Shown one piece after another: positions 18,583 to 27,810 of a stretch of DNA of 64,000 nt; positions within the stretch are counted from its first letter, which is position 1, and every line of letters begins with the position of its first letter. The DNA comes from Leptospira wolffii serovar Khorat str. Khorat-H2 (lineage in GTDB: Bacteria; Spirochaetota; Leptospiria; Leptospirales; Leptospiraceae). The stretch lies in the NCBI RefSeq assembly GCF_000306115.2, contig NZ_AKWX02000016.1:1-64000 (forward strand). Direction: 5' to 3'. The notes beneath the pieces were generated by a model, which saw nothing but the letters and a program-made list of their open reading frames with translations, did no database searches and was not told the DNA's origin. Position numbers and translations under genes: made by a program.

Positions 18583-20421
18583 TTACTCCACGATTTGTAA
18601 TACTACGCGACGGTTTTTCTGCCTATCTGCCGCCGTTTCGTTCGGAGCAACGGGCTGGCTATCGCCGAAACCTACGGTTCGGACCCGATCCTCTCCGATT
18701 CCGTGTTTGGTTTTCAGATATTCCGCGACCGCCTTCGCTCTATTTTCAGAAAGTTCCAAATTGTCCTTCTTCTTTCCTACATTATCGGTATGACCCTCGA
18801 CTAAAATTTTGAGTTTAGGTTTCGATTTCAGAAACTGAGCCAAACGATCCAGCTCCGGCTCGGAGTCCTGAGAAATATCAAACTTCTTAGTTTCGAAGAA
18901 AAGGTTATTCAGAAGAATTTGTCGGCCGACCGCCAAGGTAGGAAGACGAAACTCAACTTCTATTTTTCCGTCCACATCCTTGGATTCCGTCAGATCCACA
19001 TTCTTGGAAACGGAAAGATGTCCTTCCGTCTGAGCGTAGAATCCGTATTTTTCTCCGTAAGGAAGAATAAGACTGAAGGATCCGGTCTTAGCATCGCTTT
19101 TTGCGCTGCCTCTTTTTTCCAAACGTGTTAAGGATTCGTAATGTATATCGGCACCCAGAGGATTCCCTTCTTCGTCCAATACTTTACCGTTTAAAACTAC
19201 GACGGGATTAGGGCGGAAATCTTTGGGAAGATAAGCCATGAATAATTGGCCTTCCTTGCTGACGAATGCCCAATTGCTGTTAGCGGGAATGGAAAAGAAA
19301 TTCACGCCTTTCAGATTGGAGGAAACTTCGACCGGCTTGGTCCACTTGTCCCAACCGTCTCCGATTCGTTTCGTTACGTAGACGGAGAGACCTCTATGTC
19401 CGTCGCTGCAAAAATAAAGAGTGCGATCGTCTCCCGCCAAAAAGGGAGCGGTTTCTTCCTGTTCCGTATTGATGATTTCGCCCAGATTCTTTCCCAAAGG
19501 AAAGGTTCCGTCGTCTTTTTGGATGCTCACATAGAGATCCAATTTTCCCTTGGTATCGGGTTGTTGGACCGAATAGATAAGAATCCTACCGGAGGAGGAA
19601 AGAGTCGATCCGCCGAATACGGAGGCGTCGTTCTTGCGATATAAATTCGTAAAGTCGGGAAAATGTATGGGTTTGGGATAGGACCAGTTTCCCTTATCTT
19701 TATAACTCTTATATAATGGGACTCTATTCTGGGCCGCGTTCAATTTCCTGGTATATTCGTATCTCAGGTCCTCTATCTTAGAGAGGAATTCCCTATCGTC
19801 TTTGGTGGTTCTTGCGAGTTCCTTTTGTTTTTCGGAATATTCTTCTTGGATAGCCTTGAACACCTCGTCGTCTCCGAAGGAACCGAATACGAATAGTTCG
19901 TTATTGCTGGGAAGAACGGCGATCACCGCGGAATGCAGATCGTTGTTCAGAGGAGCGGACATTTCCTTACCGTCCAACCAGAATCCCTGCTCGTCCTTTT
20001 GAGAGGACCAAATTCTCTGGGTACCGCTCTTTCCTTTTTTTGCATATACGGTCCAATACAAGGATTGGCCGTCGGGAGTCACCGTTGGATTGAATGCGAA
20101 CATGTTTCGGTTTACGTATCCCGGAATTCGCTTCAGGGTCCAGTCGGGAAGACCTCTAGCCTCCGAGAAGGGAGCGACTTCGTAACGAATCGGCTCACAG
20201 TTCTGACCCCTCATCTGGCAGAGAAGACGGACGGTGTGATTGTGGAGGCGGGATAATTCGGGGCTTAAATCGTTGGAAAGGATTTGTACGAATTCCTCTC
20301 CGGAATGGAGCATTCTTCCGAATTGTAGGAGCTTTCCTTCCAGAACTCTTTCCTCCGCATAGATACTAGAAGAGACGCAAAGTGCTACAAGAAACAGGGA
20401 ACGGGAAAGAAAGCGTGTCAT
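18583..20421 (-). CDS. OmpA-family protein with beta-propeller-like domain
   Basis: From ATG 20421 the protein has 612 residues and a signal peptide (SRSLFLVALCVSSSIYA-EE). The central part has repeated WD40/PD40-like blades (NPTVTPDGQSLYWTVYAKKG, STLSSSGRILIYSVQ, APFLAGDDRTLYFCSDGHRG). A short carboxypeptidase-regulatory-like strand domain (VLNGKVLDEEGNPLG) follows. The last 110 residues are an OmpA peptidoglycan-binding domain with FFETKKFDI, VEGHTDNVG and LSENRAKAVAEYL, including the conserved Asp and Arg. It probably links the outer membrane to peptidoglycan. A much longer open frame to 20796 exists but would run through the DoxX gene and a hairpin, so it is rejected. Confidence 0.85.
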   Translation of the reverse strand: MTRFLSRSLFLVALCVSSSIYAEERVLEGKLLQFGRMLHSGEEFVQILSNDLSPELSRLHNHTVRLLCQMRGQNCEPIRYEVAPFSEARGLPDWTLKRIPGYVNRNMFAFNPTVTPDGQSLYWTVYAKKGKSGTQRIWSSQKDEQGFWLDGKEMSAPLNNDLHSAVIAVLPSNNELFVFGSFGDDEVFKAIQEEYSEKQKELARTTKDDREFLSKIEDLRYEYTRKLNAAQNRVPLYKSYKDKGNWSYPKPIHFPDFTNLYRKNDASVFGGSTLSSSGRILIYSVQQPDTKGKLDLYVSIQKDDGTFPLGKNLGEIINTEQEETAPFLAGDDRTLYFCSDGHRGLSVYVTKRIGDGWDKWTKPVEVSSNLKGVNFFSIPANSNWAFVSKEGQLFMAYLPKDFRPNPVVVLNGKVLDEEGNPLGADIHYESLTRLEKRGSAKSDAKTGSFSLILPYGEKYGFYAQTEGHLSVSKNVDLTESKDVDGKIEVEFRLPTLAVGRQILLNNLFFETKKFDISQDSEPELDRLAQFLKSKPKLKILVEGHTDNVGKKKDNLELSENRAKAVAEYLKTKHGIGEDRVRTVGFGDSQPVAPNETAADRQKNRRVVLQIVE

Positions 20422-20505
20422 AGAATATCTTTCGGAGAATTTTATTCCGACCGGAAGGAGAGAAAAGAAAAAAAACCGAAAGAGCCGAAGCCAATAACGA
20501 TCCTT

Positions 20506-20528
20506 AGGGCCTTTCGGCTGAAAAGGCC
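20506..20528 (-). terminator. Hairpin after DoxX-like gene
   Basis: Eight-bp stem GGGCCTTT / AAAGGCCC with a 7-base loop, 15 bp past the DoxX-like stop codon on the minus strand. There is no good U-tract, so it could be a weak terminator or an mRNA-stabilising element. Its position supports starting the OmpA-like gene downstream of it. Confidence 0.45.
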
Positions 20529-20543
20529 CGAGCAAAGGGTGCT

Positions 20544-20909
20544 TTAGTTGGTGAAAGTATAGGCCCAGTAGATCAGGACCAACTGCAAAGGAAGCCTCAA
20601 AATTAGGGCCCATGTAGGAGGATCCTTTTTGGTTCTGGATTGGAAATGGTAAAGATTTGCGGGAAAGACCGCAATTAGAAGGAGTACCACTCCCCAGGCG
20701 GATAAGATTCTTGTAGGAGGAAAGAAGAGTCCTATACCCAAGGCGATTTCCGCGATGCCGCTCAATTGCACCATGAGCTTGTGATAAGGGATCCAAGGCG
20801 GCATGATCCTAAGATAAAATTTAGGGATCACGAAGTGAAGAATACCGGCGATCGTATAAAGAGTCGCCATGATCCAAAGGCTAATCGTTTTAGAATCCAA
20901 GCTTTCCAT
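20544..20909 (-). CDS. DoxX-like membrane protein
   Basis: A 121-residue protein with four hydrophobic helices (about residues 8-30, 44-64, 68-86 and 99-118). It has the DoxX/MauE-type pattern: YTIAGILHFVIPKFYLRIMP in the first helix and VQLSGIAEIALGIGLFFPPT in the second. Members are small inner-membrane proteins, some linked to thiol or quinone redox and oxidative stress, but the function of this one is not determined by sequence. Start ATG at 20909. Confidence 0.8.
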   Translation of the reverse strand: MESLDSKTISLWIMATLYTIAGILHFVIPKFYLRIMPPWIPYHKLMVQLSGIAEIALGIGLFFPPTRILSAWGVVLLLIAVFPANLYHFQSRTKKDPPTWALILRLPLQLVLIYWAYTFTN

Positions 20910-21572
20910 GGAAAGCCATGATAGGATCCCTAGGGGAAAGAGGTCTGCCTTTTTTCTCTGTTTTTGTTTCTAAACCTTTTTTGTCGGGATAACGAGGACT
21001 TGCAGGCGATCTTTAGGGAAACGAGATATTTTTCTCGTGTGGAGAAGGGTTGATTCCTTTCCGACTCGGTGCGGGAACCGGGAAATTTCAGCATAGGCGA
21101 GTACCTCTTGCCGTAGAATTTGCAGGTCATTATAGGACGGGAAGGGAAAGTACAAGCGAAAAAAAGATTCTTTAGAAAAAATCTTTGTTACGATATGGGC
21201 GCATCCCTTGCCTTAAGTTTATGAAACGAGGATGGCCGAAGAGATCGGCAAGGGTCGGTCTCCTCCGAACTCGCGAAGTCTCGCTCGGTCCTTCGGACCC
21301 GCTTCGCGGTTCTACGGATACCTTGCGCTTTTCCCCTCGATACAACGCTTCGCGTCACTCGGGGACCGCCCCTCGATATAAACTTGGTGCTGCCTGATGT
21401 GACGTTTTGTTGAGTGAATTCTTTTAGACATTTGGGAGGCGGGGAGTTAAGAATTTTTTTCTATTCCTTTGGGGAATTGTTTCGTGCTTTTTCGAGTTTT
21501 TCTCGACTTTGTTGGCAAGGTTCGTTAACTGATGCGATACATTCCATACATATAAAGGAAGTAACGCATCTC
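20910..21572. other. 660-bp gap with structured GC-rich stretch
   Basis: No credible gene. The left part holds the DoxX upstream region. Between about 21225 and 21390 the base composition becomes GC-rich and repetitive, with a long inverted repeat (see 21267-21312) and a direct repeat CCCCTCGATA at 21333-21342 and 21369-21378. An open frame over it (21185-21397) has no gene-like protein sequence. Confidence 0.45.
21267..21312. repeat. Long palindromic element
   Basis: Arms GAAC(T)CGCGAAG (21267-21278) and CTTCGCGGTTC (21302-21312) pair over 11 bp with one bulge. Nested inside is GGTCC-TTC-GGACC. This would fold into a stable RNA or DNA cruciform. It resembles dispersed intergenic palindromes of bacterial genomes. 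No T-tract follows. Confidence 0.55.
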
Positions 21573-22529
21573 ATGCAAGAAATCAGTCGAAAGAGATTCC
21601 TTAAATCCGTTCTAGTTTTATTTGTGGCGGGTCTGGCTCCCCGTTTGCTCGCGGAGGCTGAAGCGGGAGCGGATCCTAAATCCAATTTCCAATCCGTATA
21701 TCTGAATGCGAGCCTAAGGGAGGAATTTTATCTTTTTTTAAAGAATGTATACCATCTCTATCCCGAAGATCAGTTTCATAGCCTGATACTGGATATCGTA
21801 AAATCCAAAAAAAACGACGCGGAGATCTATGCGGCGATTCTTTCCAGGCTTCCGGAAATCAAACCGTTCATTGGCGTTATCACTTACGCTCTTCCTTCCC
21901 TGAAAAAGCAAAAACAGGAAATGTCCCGGCAGACTGCGGCAATACTCGGAAACAAAGGGAAATTCGACGGTTATTTAGAGATCGGAACCACAGGAAGATA
22001 TGTAAAGGATCTCAAGAAGAAAGTCGGAGTGGGCGGACAGATTTATATCTTAAACGACGTGGAGCCCAAATACCGTGCCGAGGATCTTGTCGAAAGAGGG
22101 CAATTCACTAAGGCGGGAAAGTTCATACAATTGGGGATTTACGATCCGATTTCTCCCGAACATATCAAGACTGAGAGCCTGGATCTGGTCACGAATTATA
22201 TCGGTTTTCACCATTCTCCTGCCGAGAAACTTGACGGTTTCCTGTCTTCGATCGCTAGGGTGATCCGGCCGGGTGGAAAACTTGTATTAAGAGACCATAA
22301 TGTATATTCGGAGGATTTGAGATACATCGTTTCTCTGGCACACGATGTATACAATGCGGGTTTGGAAATTCCCTGGACGGAAACCTCGACCCAAATCCGG
22401 AATTTCACATCGGTGGAACAAATCCAGGAAAGGCTTCATAAATACGGATTCAAATCCGTAGGGAACCAATATCTCCAGAAAGGAGATCCCACTAAAAATA
22501 CTTTGATGGCATTCGTTAAAACAAAATGA
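21573..22529 (+). CDS. Signal-bearing SAM-dependent methyltransferase
   Basis: A 318-residue protein from ATG 21573. The N-terminus MQEISRKRFLKSVLVLFVAG continues LAPRLLAEA, an export signal with a Tat-like RKRFLK motif (Arg-Lys rather than Arg-Arg) and a cleavable-looking LLA-EA. The rest is a class I methyltransferase: GYLEIGTTGRY (motif I, Glu-x-Gly), then LDLVTNYIGFHH, then ARVIRPGGKLVLRDHN. A longer frame to 21414 lacks support. Its stop overlaps the start of the FAD oxidase by 4 bp (ATGA), so the two are translationally coupled. An exported SAM enzyme is odd, since SAM is cytoplasmic. The segment could instead be an uncleaved membrane anchor. Confidence 0.75.
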   Translation: MQEISRKRFLKSVLVLFVAGLAPRLLAEAEAGADPKSNFQSVYLNASLREEFYLFLKNVYHLYPEDQFHSLILDIVKSKKNDAEIYAAILSRLPEIKPFIGVITYALPSLKKQKQEMSRQTAAILGNKGKFDGYLEIGTTGRYVKDLKKKVGVGGQIYILNDVEPKYRAEDLVERGQFTKAGKFIQLGIYDPISPEHIKTESLDLVTNYIGFHHSPAEKLDGFLSSIARVIRPGGKLVLRDHNVYSEDLRYIVSLAHDVYNAGLEIPWTETSTQIRNFTSVEQIQERLHKYGFKSVGNQYLQKGDPTKNTLMAFVKTK

Positions 22530-24847
22530 AGAAATTCTTAATCTTATATATCGCCCTTGTTTGGGCCGCATACGCAAGTCCCGTCCTGGTGAATGATGTG
22601 ACTCAGATCAACCCCATTCCTGTATATAGGGTGGAGACTCCTAAAACTATAGAAGAGATCCAAATATTGGTAAAGGAGCATAAGGGGCCCGTTTCGATCG
22701 GTGGAGGCAGATTCTCCATGGGTGGGCAAATCGCCACAGAGAATGCTCTCTTCTTGGATATGAGATCCTTCAACAAGATACTGTCCTTGGATGCTCAGAA
22801 AAAAAGAATCGTAGTTCAATCCGGTATCACTTGGAGGGATCTTCAGGAATATATAGATCCGCATAATCTTTCCGTAATGATTAAACAGACTTACTCCAAT
22901 TTCACGATAGGAGGGTCCTTGAGTGTGAATTGTCACGGGAGATATATAGGATACGGACCTATGATTCTTTCCGTGGAGTCCATCCGAGTCGTATTAGCGG
23001 ACGGGAAATTGGTAAATGCAAGTCCAAGTGAGAATTCGGAAATCTTTTACGGGGCGATAGGCGGATATGGCGGAATCGGAATCATCACCGAAGCGACCTT
23101 GGAATTGGTAGACAATGTGGCGGTGGCCCGGTCCGTCCAAAAGATGCCGATTACCGACTATAAGAGATTTTTCTTCGAGAATATCAGAACCGATTCCAAA
23201 GCCATCTTTCACAACGCGGATATTTATCCGCCGGCTTATGAGAATGTGAACGCAGTCACTTGGTCCCAAACCGAAGAGCCCGTAACCGTTCCGGATCGAT
23301 TGGTACCGGTAAAGGAAACCTATTGGTTGGAAAATCTAGTCTATTTCTGGCTCACGGAATTACCTTACGGCAAGGAACTACGCGAATACGTTTTGGATCC
23401 GCTCTTAACGAAAGGAAAAAGAATCGTTTGGAGAAACTTCGAGGCCAGTTACGACGTAAAAGAATTGGAACCCCCGAATCGTATTTTTAGCACGTACGTG
23501 CTCCAGGAATATTTCGTTCCCGTGGAGAAATTCGACGAGTTCTATCCTAAGATGAGGGAGATCCTACAAAGACACGACGCCAACGTGATGAATATTTCCA
23601 TACGCCACGCTTATAAGGACTCGGGTTCTTATCTGGCCTGGGCTCGTTCGGAAGAATTCGCATTCGTGATTTATTATAAACAAAGGACTTATCCGGCCGC
23701 TAAAAACGAAGTAGGGGTCTGGACCAAGGAACTCGTGGATGCGGCCGTTTCAGTAGGAGGAAGTTATTATCTTCCGTATCAACCCCATGCGAGCCAGGCA
23801 CAATTCTTGGCGGCTTATCCTAATTCCGAAAAATTCTTCGATTTAAAAAGGAAATTGGATCCCGAGTATAAGTTTAGAAATAAGCTTTGGGATAAATACT
23901 ATTATCCCAATCCTAAGGACCAAGCGATTCGATTGGATTTGGAAGCGAATAAATCCTATGCGCGTAGCGAAGACCAGACCTTTTTAACCCTTCCGGAATG
24001 GTATATAGTATTCAGTTCGGACGAATACGCCAAATTCCAAAAGCATTCTCCCCCCAGCGAGTTTCCTTATTTCGGGAGTATTTCCCAATTTTGGAAAATG
24101 TACGGTCATGTGATCTCGGAAACTTCAGGTTACGAAACCAATTGGGGATATCACCTCATGATTTGCGTGATAGGAGTCAGTTATTCCGGAGAATTGGCTC
24201 TCAAGAGTCTGTATGAAAATACGATCGGAGTCCTGACGGAATGGATAGACGGTAGGAAGGAAATCACTTCCGACCGAAAAGTGGAAGCGTATATGCAATG
24301 GGTCGCCCAGGATTACACCGATTTCGTAAGATTTCGTCCTTGGTACGAATATCCGTTTTATGAAAAGTTTATAGAGTTCAAAGGAATCCAAGACGGAGAC
24401 TCGGCAGGATTCATTCGACGTTGGGAGAGACGATTCTTCTTTTCTACGGAATTATTGGTGAAGGCCGCTTACGGTTGGTTGATCGGACTCGGGACCGGTG
24501 CCGTTTACGAAGCAGAGAATTTTCAAATTCTCGCCTGGGTGAATGATAAGGGAGAGAGCAAGGTCATTTCCATTCCTAGATACGAACCGTTTACCAGAGA
24601 AGTTCCCGAACTCGTAAAAAAAGGAATCTCCTTTAGAGAGATCGCGGGGAATCAAAAAATCGTAATGACTGTGATCGCTCCGGAAGATAAAAAATGGGAG
24701 GGCAGGGACATTCTATACAGTTGGCCGATTCTTACCGAGCCGGGATTATACAGGACCGCTCTTATCCTTCCCGTTAAGGAATTGCATACCGTGATCTTGG
24801 ATTGCCAGAAGAACGGAATCCAGATAGATCATATTTTCGATTATTGA
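22526..24847 (+). CDS. FAD-linked oxidase with uncharacterised C-terminal domain
   Basis: A 773-residue protein. Residues 1-18 form a signal-like hydrophobic segment. Residues 35-200 are an FAD-binding PCMH/VAO domain: PVSIGGGRFSMGGQIA, TWRDLQEYI, TIGGSLSVNCHGR, AIGGYGGIGIITEATLELV. Residues 200-460 fit an aldonolactone-oxidase-like substrate domain, ending near LDPEYKFRNKLWDKYY. From about 487 on (LTLPEWYIVFSSDEYAKFQK, SISQFWKMYGHVI, NWGYHLMICVIGVSYSGELA) comes a further 285-residue domain, found in uncharacterised bacterial proteins and not part of classical oxidases. Coupled to the upstream methyltransferase. The substrate is unknown. Confidence 0.8.
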   Translation: MKKFLILYIALVWAAYASPVLVNDVTQINPIPVYRVETPKTIEEIQILVKEHKGPVSIGGGRFSMGGQIATENALFLDMRSFNKILSLDAQKKRIVVQSGITWRDLQEYIDPHNLSVMIKQTYSNFTIGGSLSVNCHGRYIGYGPMILSVESIRVVLADGKLVNASPSENSEIFYGAIGGYGGIGIITEATLELVDNVAVARSVQKMPITDYKRFFFENIRTDSKAIFHNADIYPPAYENVNAVTWSQTEEPVTVPDRLVPVKETYWLENLVYFWLTELPYGKELREYVLDPLLTKGKRIVWRNFEASYDVKELEPPNRIFSTYVLQEYFVPVEKFDEFYPKMREILQRHDANVMNISIRHAYKDSGSYLAWARSEEFAFVIYYKQRTYPAAKNEVGVWTKELVDAAVSVGGSYYLPYQPHASQAQFLAAYPNSEKFFDLKRKLDPEYKFRNKLWDKYYYPNPKDQAIRLDLEANKSYARSEDQTFLTLPEWYIVFSSDEYAKFQKHSPPSEFPYFGSISQFWKMYGHVISETSGYETNWGYHLMICVIGVSYSGELALKSLYENTIGVLTEWIDGRKEITSDRKVEAYMQWVAQDYTDFVRFRPWYEYPFYEKFIEFKGIQDGDSAGFIRRWERRFFFSTELLVKAAYGWLIGLGTGAVYEAENFQILAWVNDKGESKVISIPRYEPFTREVPELVKKGISFREIAGNQKIVMTVIAPEDKKWEGRDILYSWPILTEPGLYRTALILPVKELHTVILDCQKNGIQIDHIFDY

Positions 24848-24856
24848 AGACGGATC

Positions 24857-24883
24857 ATCGGGGAGGGATCCTTTCTCCCCGAT
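24857..24883. terminator. Bidirectional terminator-like hairpin
   Basis: A 9-bp perfect stem, ATCGGGGAG / CTCCCCGAT, sits between the convergent FAD oxidase and glycosyltransferase genes. The flanks are AT-rich but lack a clean T-tract, so strength is uncertain in both directions. Confidence 0.6.
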
Positions 24884-24897
24884 AAATTTATAAAATT

Positions 24898-26130
24898 CTA
24901 ACGTGCGATGGCGACTTTAAGCCTCGCCGCTTTTTTGGATCTTTGTCTCTTTTTCTGAGAGAGGGAGACCTTGGAATAAATCATTTCCAAATGATCCGTC
25001 ACGTCTTCCCAACTGCAATGGACTGCGGCTTTTCTGGCGCTCGCGCCTATCTTTTTCGCGAGAGAGGAATTCTCCGCAAGAAGGCAGGCCTGCTCTACGA
25101 ATTCCTCTTCCTTATCGAATGCGGATAAGAGTGCCGATTTTCCGTGCTTCAGGTGTTGGTTGGCTGCGGCATAATCGTATGCTACGATAGGAAGTCCCGA
25201 AGCCATGGCTTCCACAACCACGTTTCCGAAAGTTTCCGTCAGACTCGGAAATAGAAAAAGATCGCCGGTTGCGTAGTGTTTCGCTAACTCCTTTCCTTTT
25301 TGCATTCCTCTAAAGATGAAATCGGGGTGAGCCGCTTTTAATTTTTCTCTGGAAGGACCGTCGCCTACCAGAATCAGCTTAGCATTCGCTTTCTTGGATT
25401 GGATTTTTCGGAAGGCTTTTATGAGCAGATCCAAATTCTTTTCGGGAGCGAGTCTTCCCACATAAAGAACCGCTAAATCGTTCTGGTTTAGCCCCCATTC
25501 TTTTCTGAGTTTGGAGTCTTTTCTTGCGGGATGAAATAGATCCGAGTCGATTCCTCTGGAAACCACTTTCACATTTTCATATCCGGATGCCAAAAGAGTT
25601 CCTTGGATTTGCTGTGTAGGTGCGAGAGTCGCTTGGGTTCTATTATGCAATCCTCTCAAATAATTATGAACGAGTTTGCCTGCGAATCCGAATTTATAGT
25701 ATTTAGCGTAAGCATGAAAATTAGTGCGAAAATCGCTCACTACGGGAATTCCCACATGTCTGGCCGCTCTTACAGCGGACCAACCGAGAGGCCCTTCCGT
25801 AACGACATGGACTAAATCCGGTTTTTCGAATTGTATGAGTCTGCGTAGAAGGTACTTCTCCGGAAATCCGAATCTCAGGTCCTCGTAAAAAGGAATCTTA
25901 GCGCCTCGGACCAGAACTTCTCTATAATTTCCGTTGGCGGTGGCCATATCGTTCGGGGTTTGCTTCGGTCTTACCAGGATAATTTCATGTCCTCTTTGGA
26001 GAAGGTCCTCCAACATACGGTGTAATGTCTTTGCCACTCCGTTGATTTCGGGGGGGAAGGTTTCCGTAACCACTAAGATCCGGAAGGGTCCCGCTTTGGG
26101 GACGCTAGTTGGAAAAGCCGATGGAATCAT
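24898..26130 (-). CDS. Glycosyltransferase family 4 (MgtA/SqdX-like)
   Basis: A 410-residue GT-B retaining glycosyltransferase. N-terminal Rossmann domain: ILVVTETFPPEINGVAKTLH, a GT4 opening typical of MgtA, Pim and SqdX-type lipid glycosyltransferases, and HVVTEGPLGWSAVRAARHVG. C-terminal donor domain: VLYVGRLAPEKNLDLLIKAF and the EX7E motif in SLTETFGNVVVEAMASGLPI. It probably transfers a hexose from a nucleotide sugar to a lipid or polysaccharide acceptor at the cytoplasmic membrane. The last 25 residues are lysine/arginine-rich, consistent with membrane association. Start ATG 26130 with weak SD. Confidence 0.85.
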   Translation of the reverse strand: MIPSAFPTSVPKAGPFRILVVTETFPPEINGVAKTLHRMLEDLLQRGHEIILVRPKQTPNDMATANGNYREVLVRGAKIPFYEDLRFGFPEKYLLRRLIQFEKPDLVHVVTEGPLGWSAVRAARHVGIPVVSDFRTNFHAYAKYYKFGFAGKLVHNYLRGLHNRTQATLAPTQQIQGTLLASGYENVKVVSRGIDSDLFHPARKDSKLRKEWGLNQNDLAVLYVGRLAPEKNLDLLIKAFRKIQSKKANAKLILVGDGPSREKLKAAHPDFIFRGMQKGKELAKHYATGDLFLFPSLTETFGNVVVEAMASGLPIVAYDYAAANQHLKHGKSALLSAFDKEEEFVEQACLLAENSSLAKKIGASARKAAVHCSWEDVTDHLEMIYSKVSLSQKKRQRSKKAARLKVAIAR

Positions 26131-26213
26131 CGGATTTAAAGTGTAGGAAAATCCTGTATCTAAACTGTGAAGGAGAGATTACTTTTTCGTTACAGAGTAA
26201 GGTCGACTCGAGG

Positions 26214-27287
26214 CTACTGAGCGACACCCGTCTGGAACGCTTTGCGTAATAAACGCCCACAATAAACGGATTGCAGATAGGCCAACCCGGAAGTCGAGTA
26301 TCTCGCCAGTATCCCGTAAGTGGAATTAGAAGGATCGATCCAAGGATAGAATCCGAATTTTCCCGGACTACTATAGGATCCGTCGTTTCCGGTGGAATCT
26401 TCTATCCAATGTCCGTAGGAATAATGCGTTTCTTCCTGGGTAGCTGTGATGCGAAAAGGAGAATAGGCCGCGGCGGTCGGATTCTTATCCGGATGAGTGA
26501 CTACGGGATCCGCCCCCAAATAGCTTCCCATCGTGATATCCGAATTCAATATTCTTCTCAGGAAAGAAGCGTACACGGAAGCGTTAGTGATCACTCCTCC
26601 TGCGGGTTGCGGAACCGCATAGGATATGCCGGGATTACTGCCACTAAAGAGAGTATTCGCCACTTCCGCAGCCAACTGTGCTCGGGTGAAATTCGTGAGA
26701 GAAGGAGTTAAACCGCTGGGGTTCAAGACCGCATACGCTTGGAAATGGCCGCCGTTATAGTAGTACTTGTTTGCGTTTGCCGAATCCAAATAATTGTTAT
26801 TATTGGTGCCGTCGTTTCCGGGACCTGCGGTAAAACATGCGTTAACCGTCAGAGTGAGATTGCAGGAACTGTCCGAAAGATTATCATAATTCGATAACAT
26901 CCGCAGATAGCTTTTTTCGTTAGTTCCAGGAGTTCCCACTTTCTGCAAAACGTAAGCTCCCCATATCCATTTGGATGCGGAAGCGATGAGCATAGAGGTA
27001 CTCGCATTCGTAGATCCGGCTACGGAGGAAAATCCGTAACTGCCGTTCTTATCTCCGATTTCCCAATAAAAAGAACCCAAGGCGGTGCAGAATGCGTTCG
27101 TCGTCGCGGTTTGTTCCACTGCATCCAATTTCGCCTGCTGTCCTGTGGCGACTACCGTAAAGGGAGTCGGAGTCTGCTCCGACGAAATGGAAAGTAAAAG
27201 TGCTGCGGAGTCCATGGGGTTGGAATTAGGAGAGGAACAGCCTAGAATGGAAAGAATCAGAGCGAGAAAAGCGAGTTGGGATCTCAT
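26214..27287 (-). CDS. Lipoprotein with serine beta-lactamase-like SxxK motif
   Basis: A 357-residue lipoprotein: LAFLALILSILGCSS gives a lipobox with Cys17. In the mature part, SMLIASASKWIWGAYVLQK near residue 105 has a Ser-x-x-Lys (SASK). About 70 residues later comes KYYYNGGHFQAYAVLN with Tyr-x-Asn, and near the C-terminus HYSYGHWIED. This order mimics class C beta-lactamase/PBP-type serine hydrolases (SxxK, YxN, late YG.GW), although the third KTG/HxG triad is unclear. The rest is Asn/Gly/Ser-rich. It is probably an envelope-anchored esterase, peptidase or a degenerate member. Whether it hydrolyses beta-lactams cannot be read from the sequence. Confidence 0.65.
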   Translation of the reverse strand: MRSQLAFLALILSILGCSSPNSNPMDSAALLLSISSEQTPTPFTVVATGQQAKLDAVEQTATTNAFCTALGSFYWEIGDKNGSYGFSSVAGSTNASTSMLIASASKWIWGAYVLQKVGTPGTNEKSYLRMLSNYDNLSDSSCNLTLTVNACFTAGPGNDGTNNNNYLDSANANKYYYNGGHFQAYAVLNPSGLTPSLTNFTRAQLAAEVANTLFSGSNPGISYAVPQPAGGVITNASVYASFLRRILNSDITMGSYLGADPVVTHPDKNPTAAAYSPFRITATQEETHYSYGHWIEDSTGNDGSYSSPGKFGFYPWIDPSNSTYGILARYSTSGLAYLQSVYCGRLLRKAFQTGVAQ

Positions 27288-27370
27288 GAAAAGAATACCA
27301 CCGAATTATAGGACGAGGGACGCCTAAAATGTATAACCGATGAGAAAAGGTCAAGATTCTCCTTTTCAGC

Positions 27371-27727
27371 CTATTTTTTGGGGGATTTGGCTCGGATTTC
27401 CTTGAGTCTGTCGAAAAGCCATTTTTCGGATTCCATTTCTTTTCCGTCCGCGGTTTTGATTTTGTAGGGAGTTCCCGTGATGGACGATTTACTTGCGACT
27501 CCTAGAATGAAATCCTCCGCGCTGTGGATTTGCTTTTTGGCAGCCTCGTATTTGCGTAAAAGATGGGCCTTGGCTTCCGGAACCTTGTGCTCGGATCCGT
27601 TTCGGATAAAAATGCAATTTTTGCAGGAATCCAAACTGGAAATCAACGCCTGGATTTCGGCTTCGGGTTCCTGAGCGGATGCGGAGAATGATAAAATTAA
27701 AATAGAGAAGAATAGTATCTTTTTCAT
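27371..27727 (-). CDS. DUF5329-like exported protein
   Basis: From ATG 27727 the protein has 118 residues with a signal peptide (KKILFFSILILSFSASA-QE). The mature part reads IQALISSLDSCKNCIFIRNG, HLLRKYEAAKKQIHSAEDFI, ASKSSITGTPYKIKT. This agrees with the DUF5329 family of small periplasmic proteins with a conserved CxFIRNG and AS-S-SG-PY pattern. The function of the family is unknown to me. A longer frame to 27769 has no advantage. Start-proximal signal and length agree with the family. Confidence 0.7.
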   Translation of the reverse strand: MKKILFFSILILSFSASAQEPEAEIQALISSLDSCKNCIFIRNGSEHKVPEAKAHLLRKYEAAKKQIHSAEDFILGVASKSSITGTPYKIKTADGKEMESEKWLFDRLKEIRAKSPKK

Positions 27728-27810
27728 AAAGCCGATCCTAAGCAAATGCGAGAGAACTCTTGTAAGCAAGAATTTTATTTAAGATCCGAAGCTTCTCTAT
27801 CCGGAAACTT

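Noticed and set aside
18583..20796. OmpA-like gene extended by 125 residues
   Set aside because: The extension has no signal peptide, crosses a hairpin and overlaps the DoxX gene. ATG 20421 gives a proper leader.
21185..21397. 70-residue ORF in the structured gap
   Set aside because: The protein is arginine/serine-rich noise of a palindromic region with no ribosome site.
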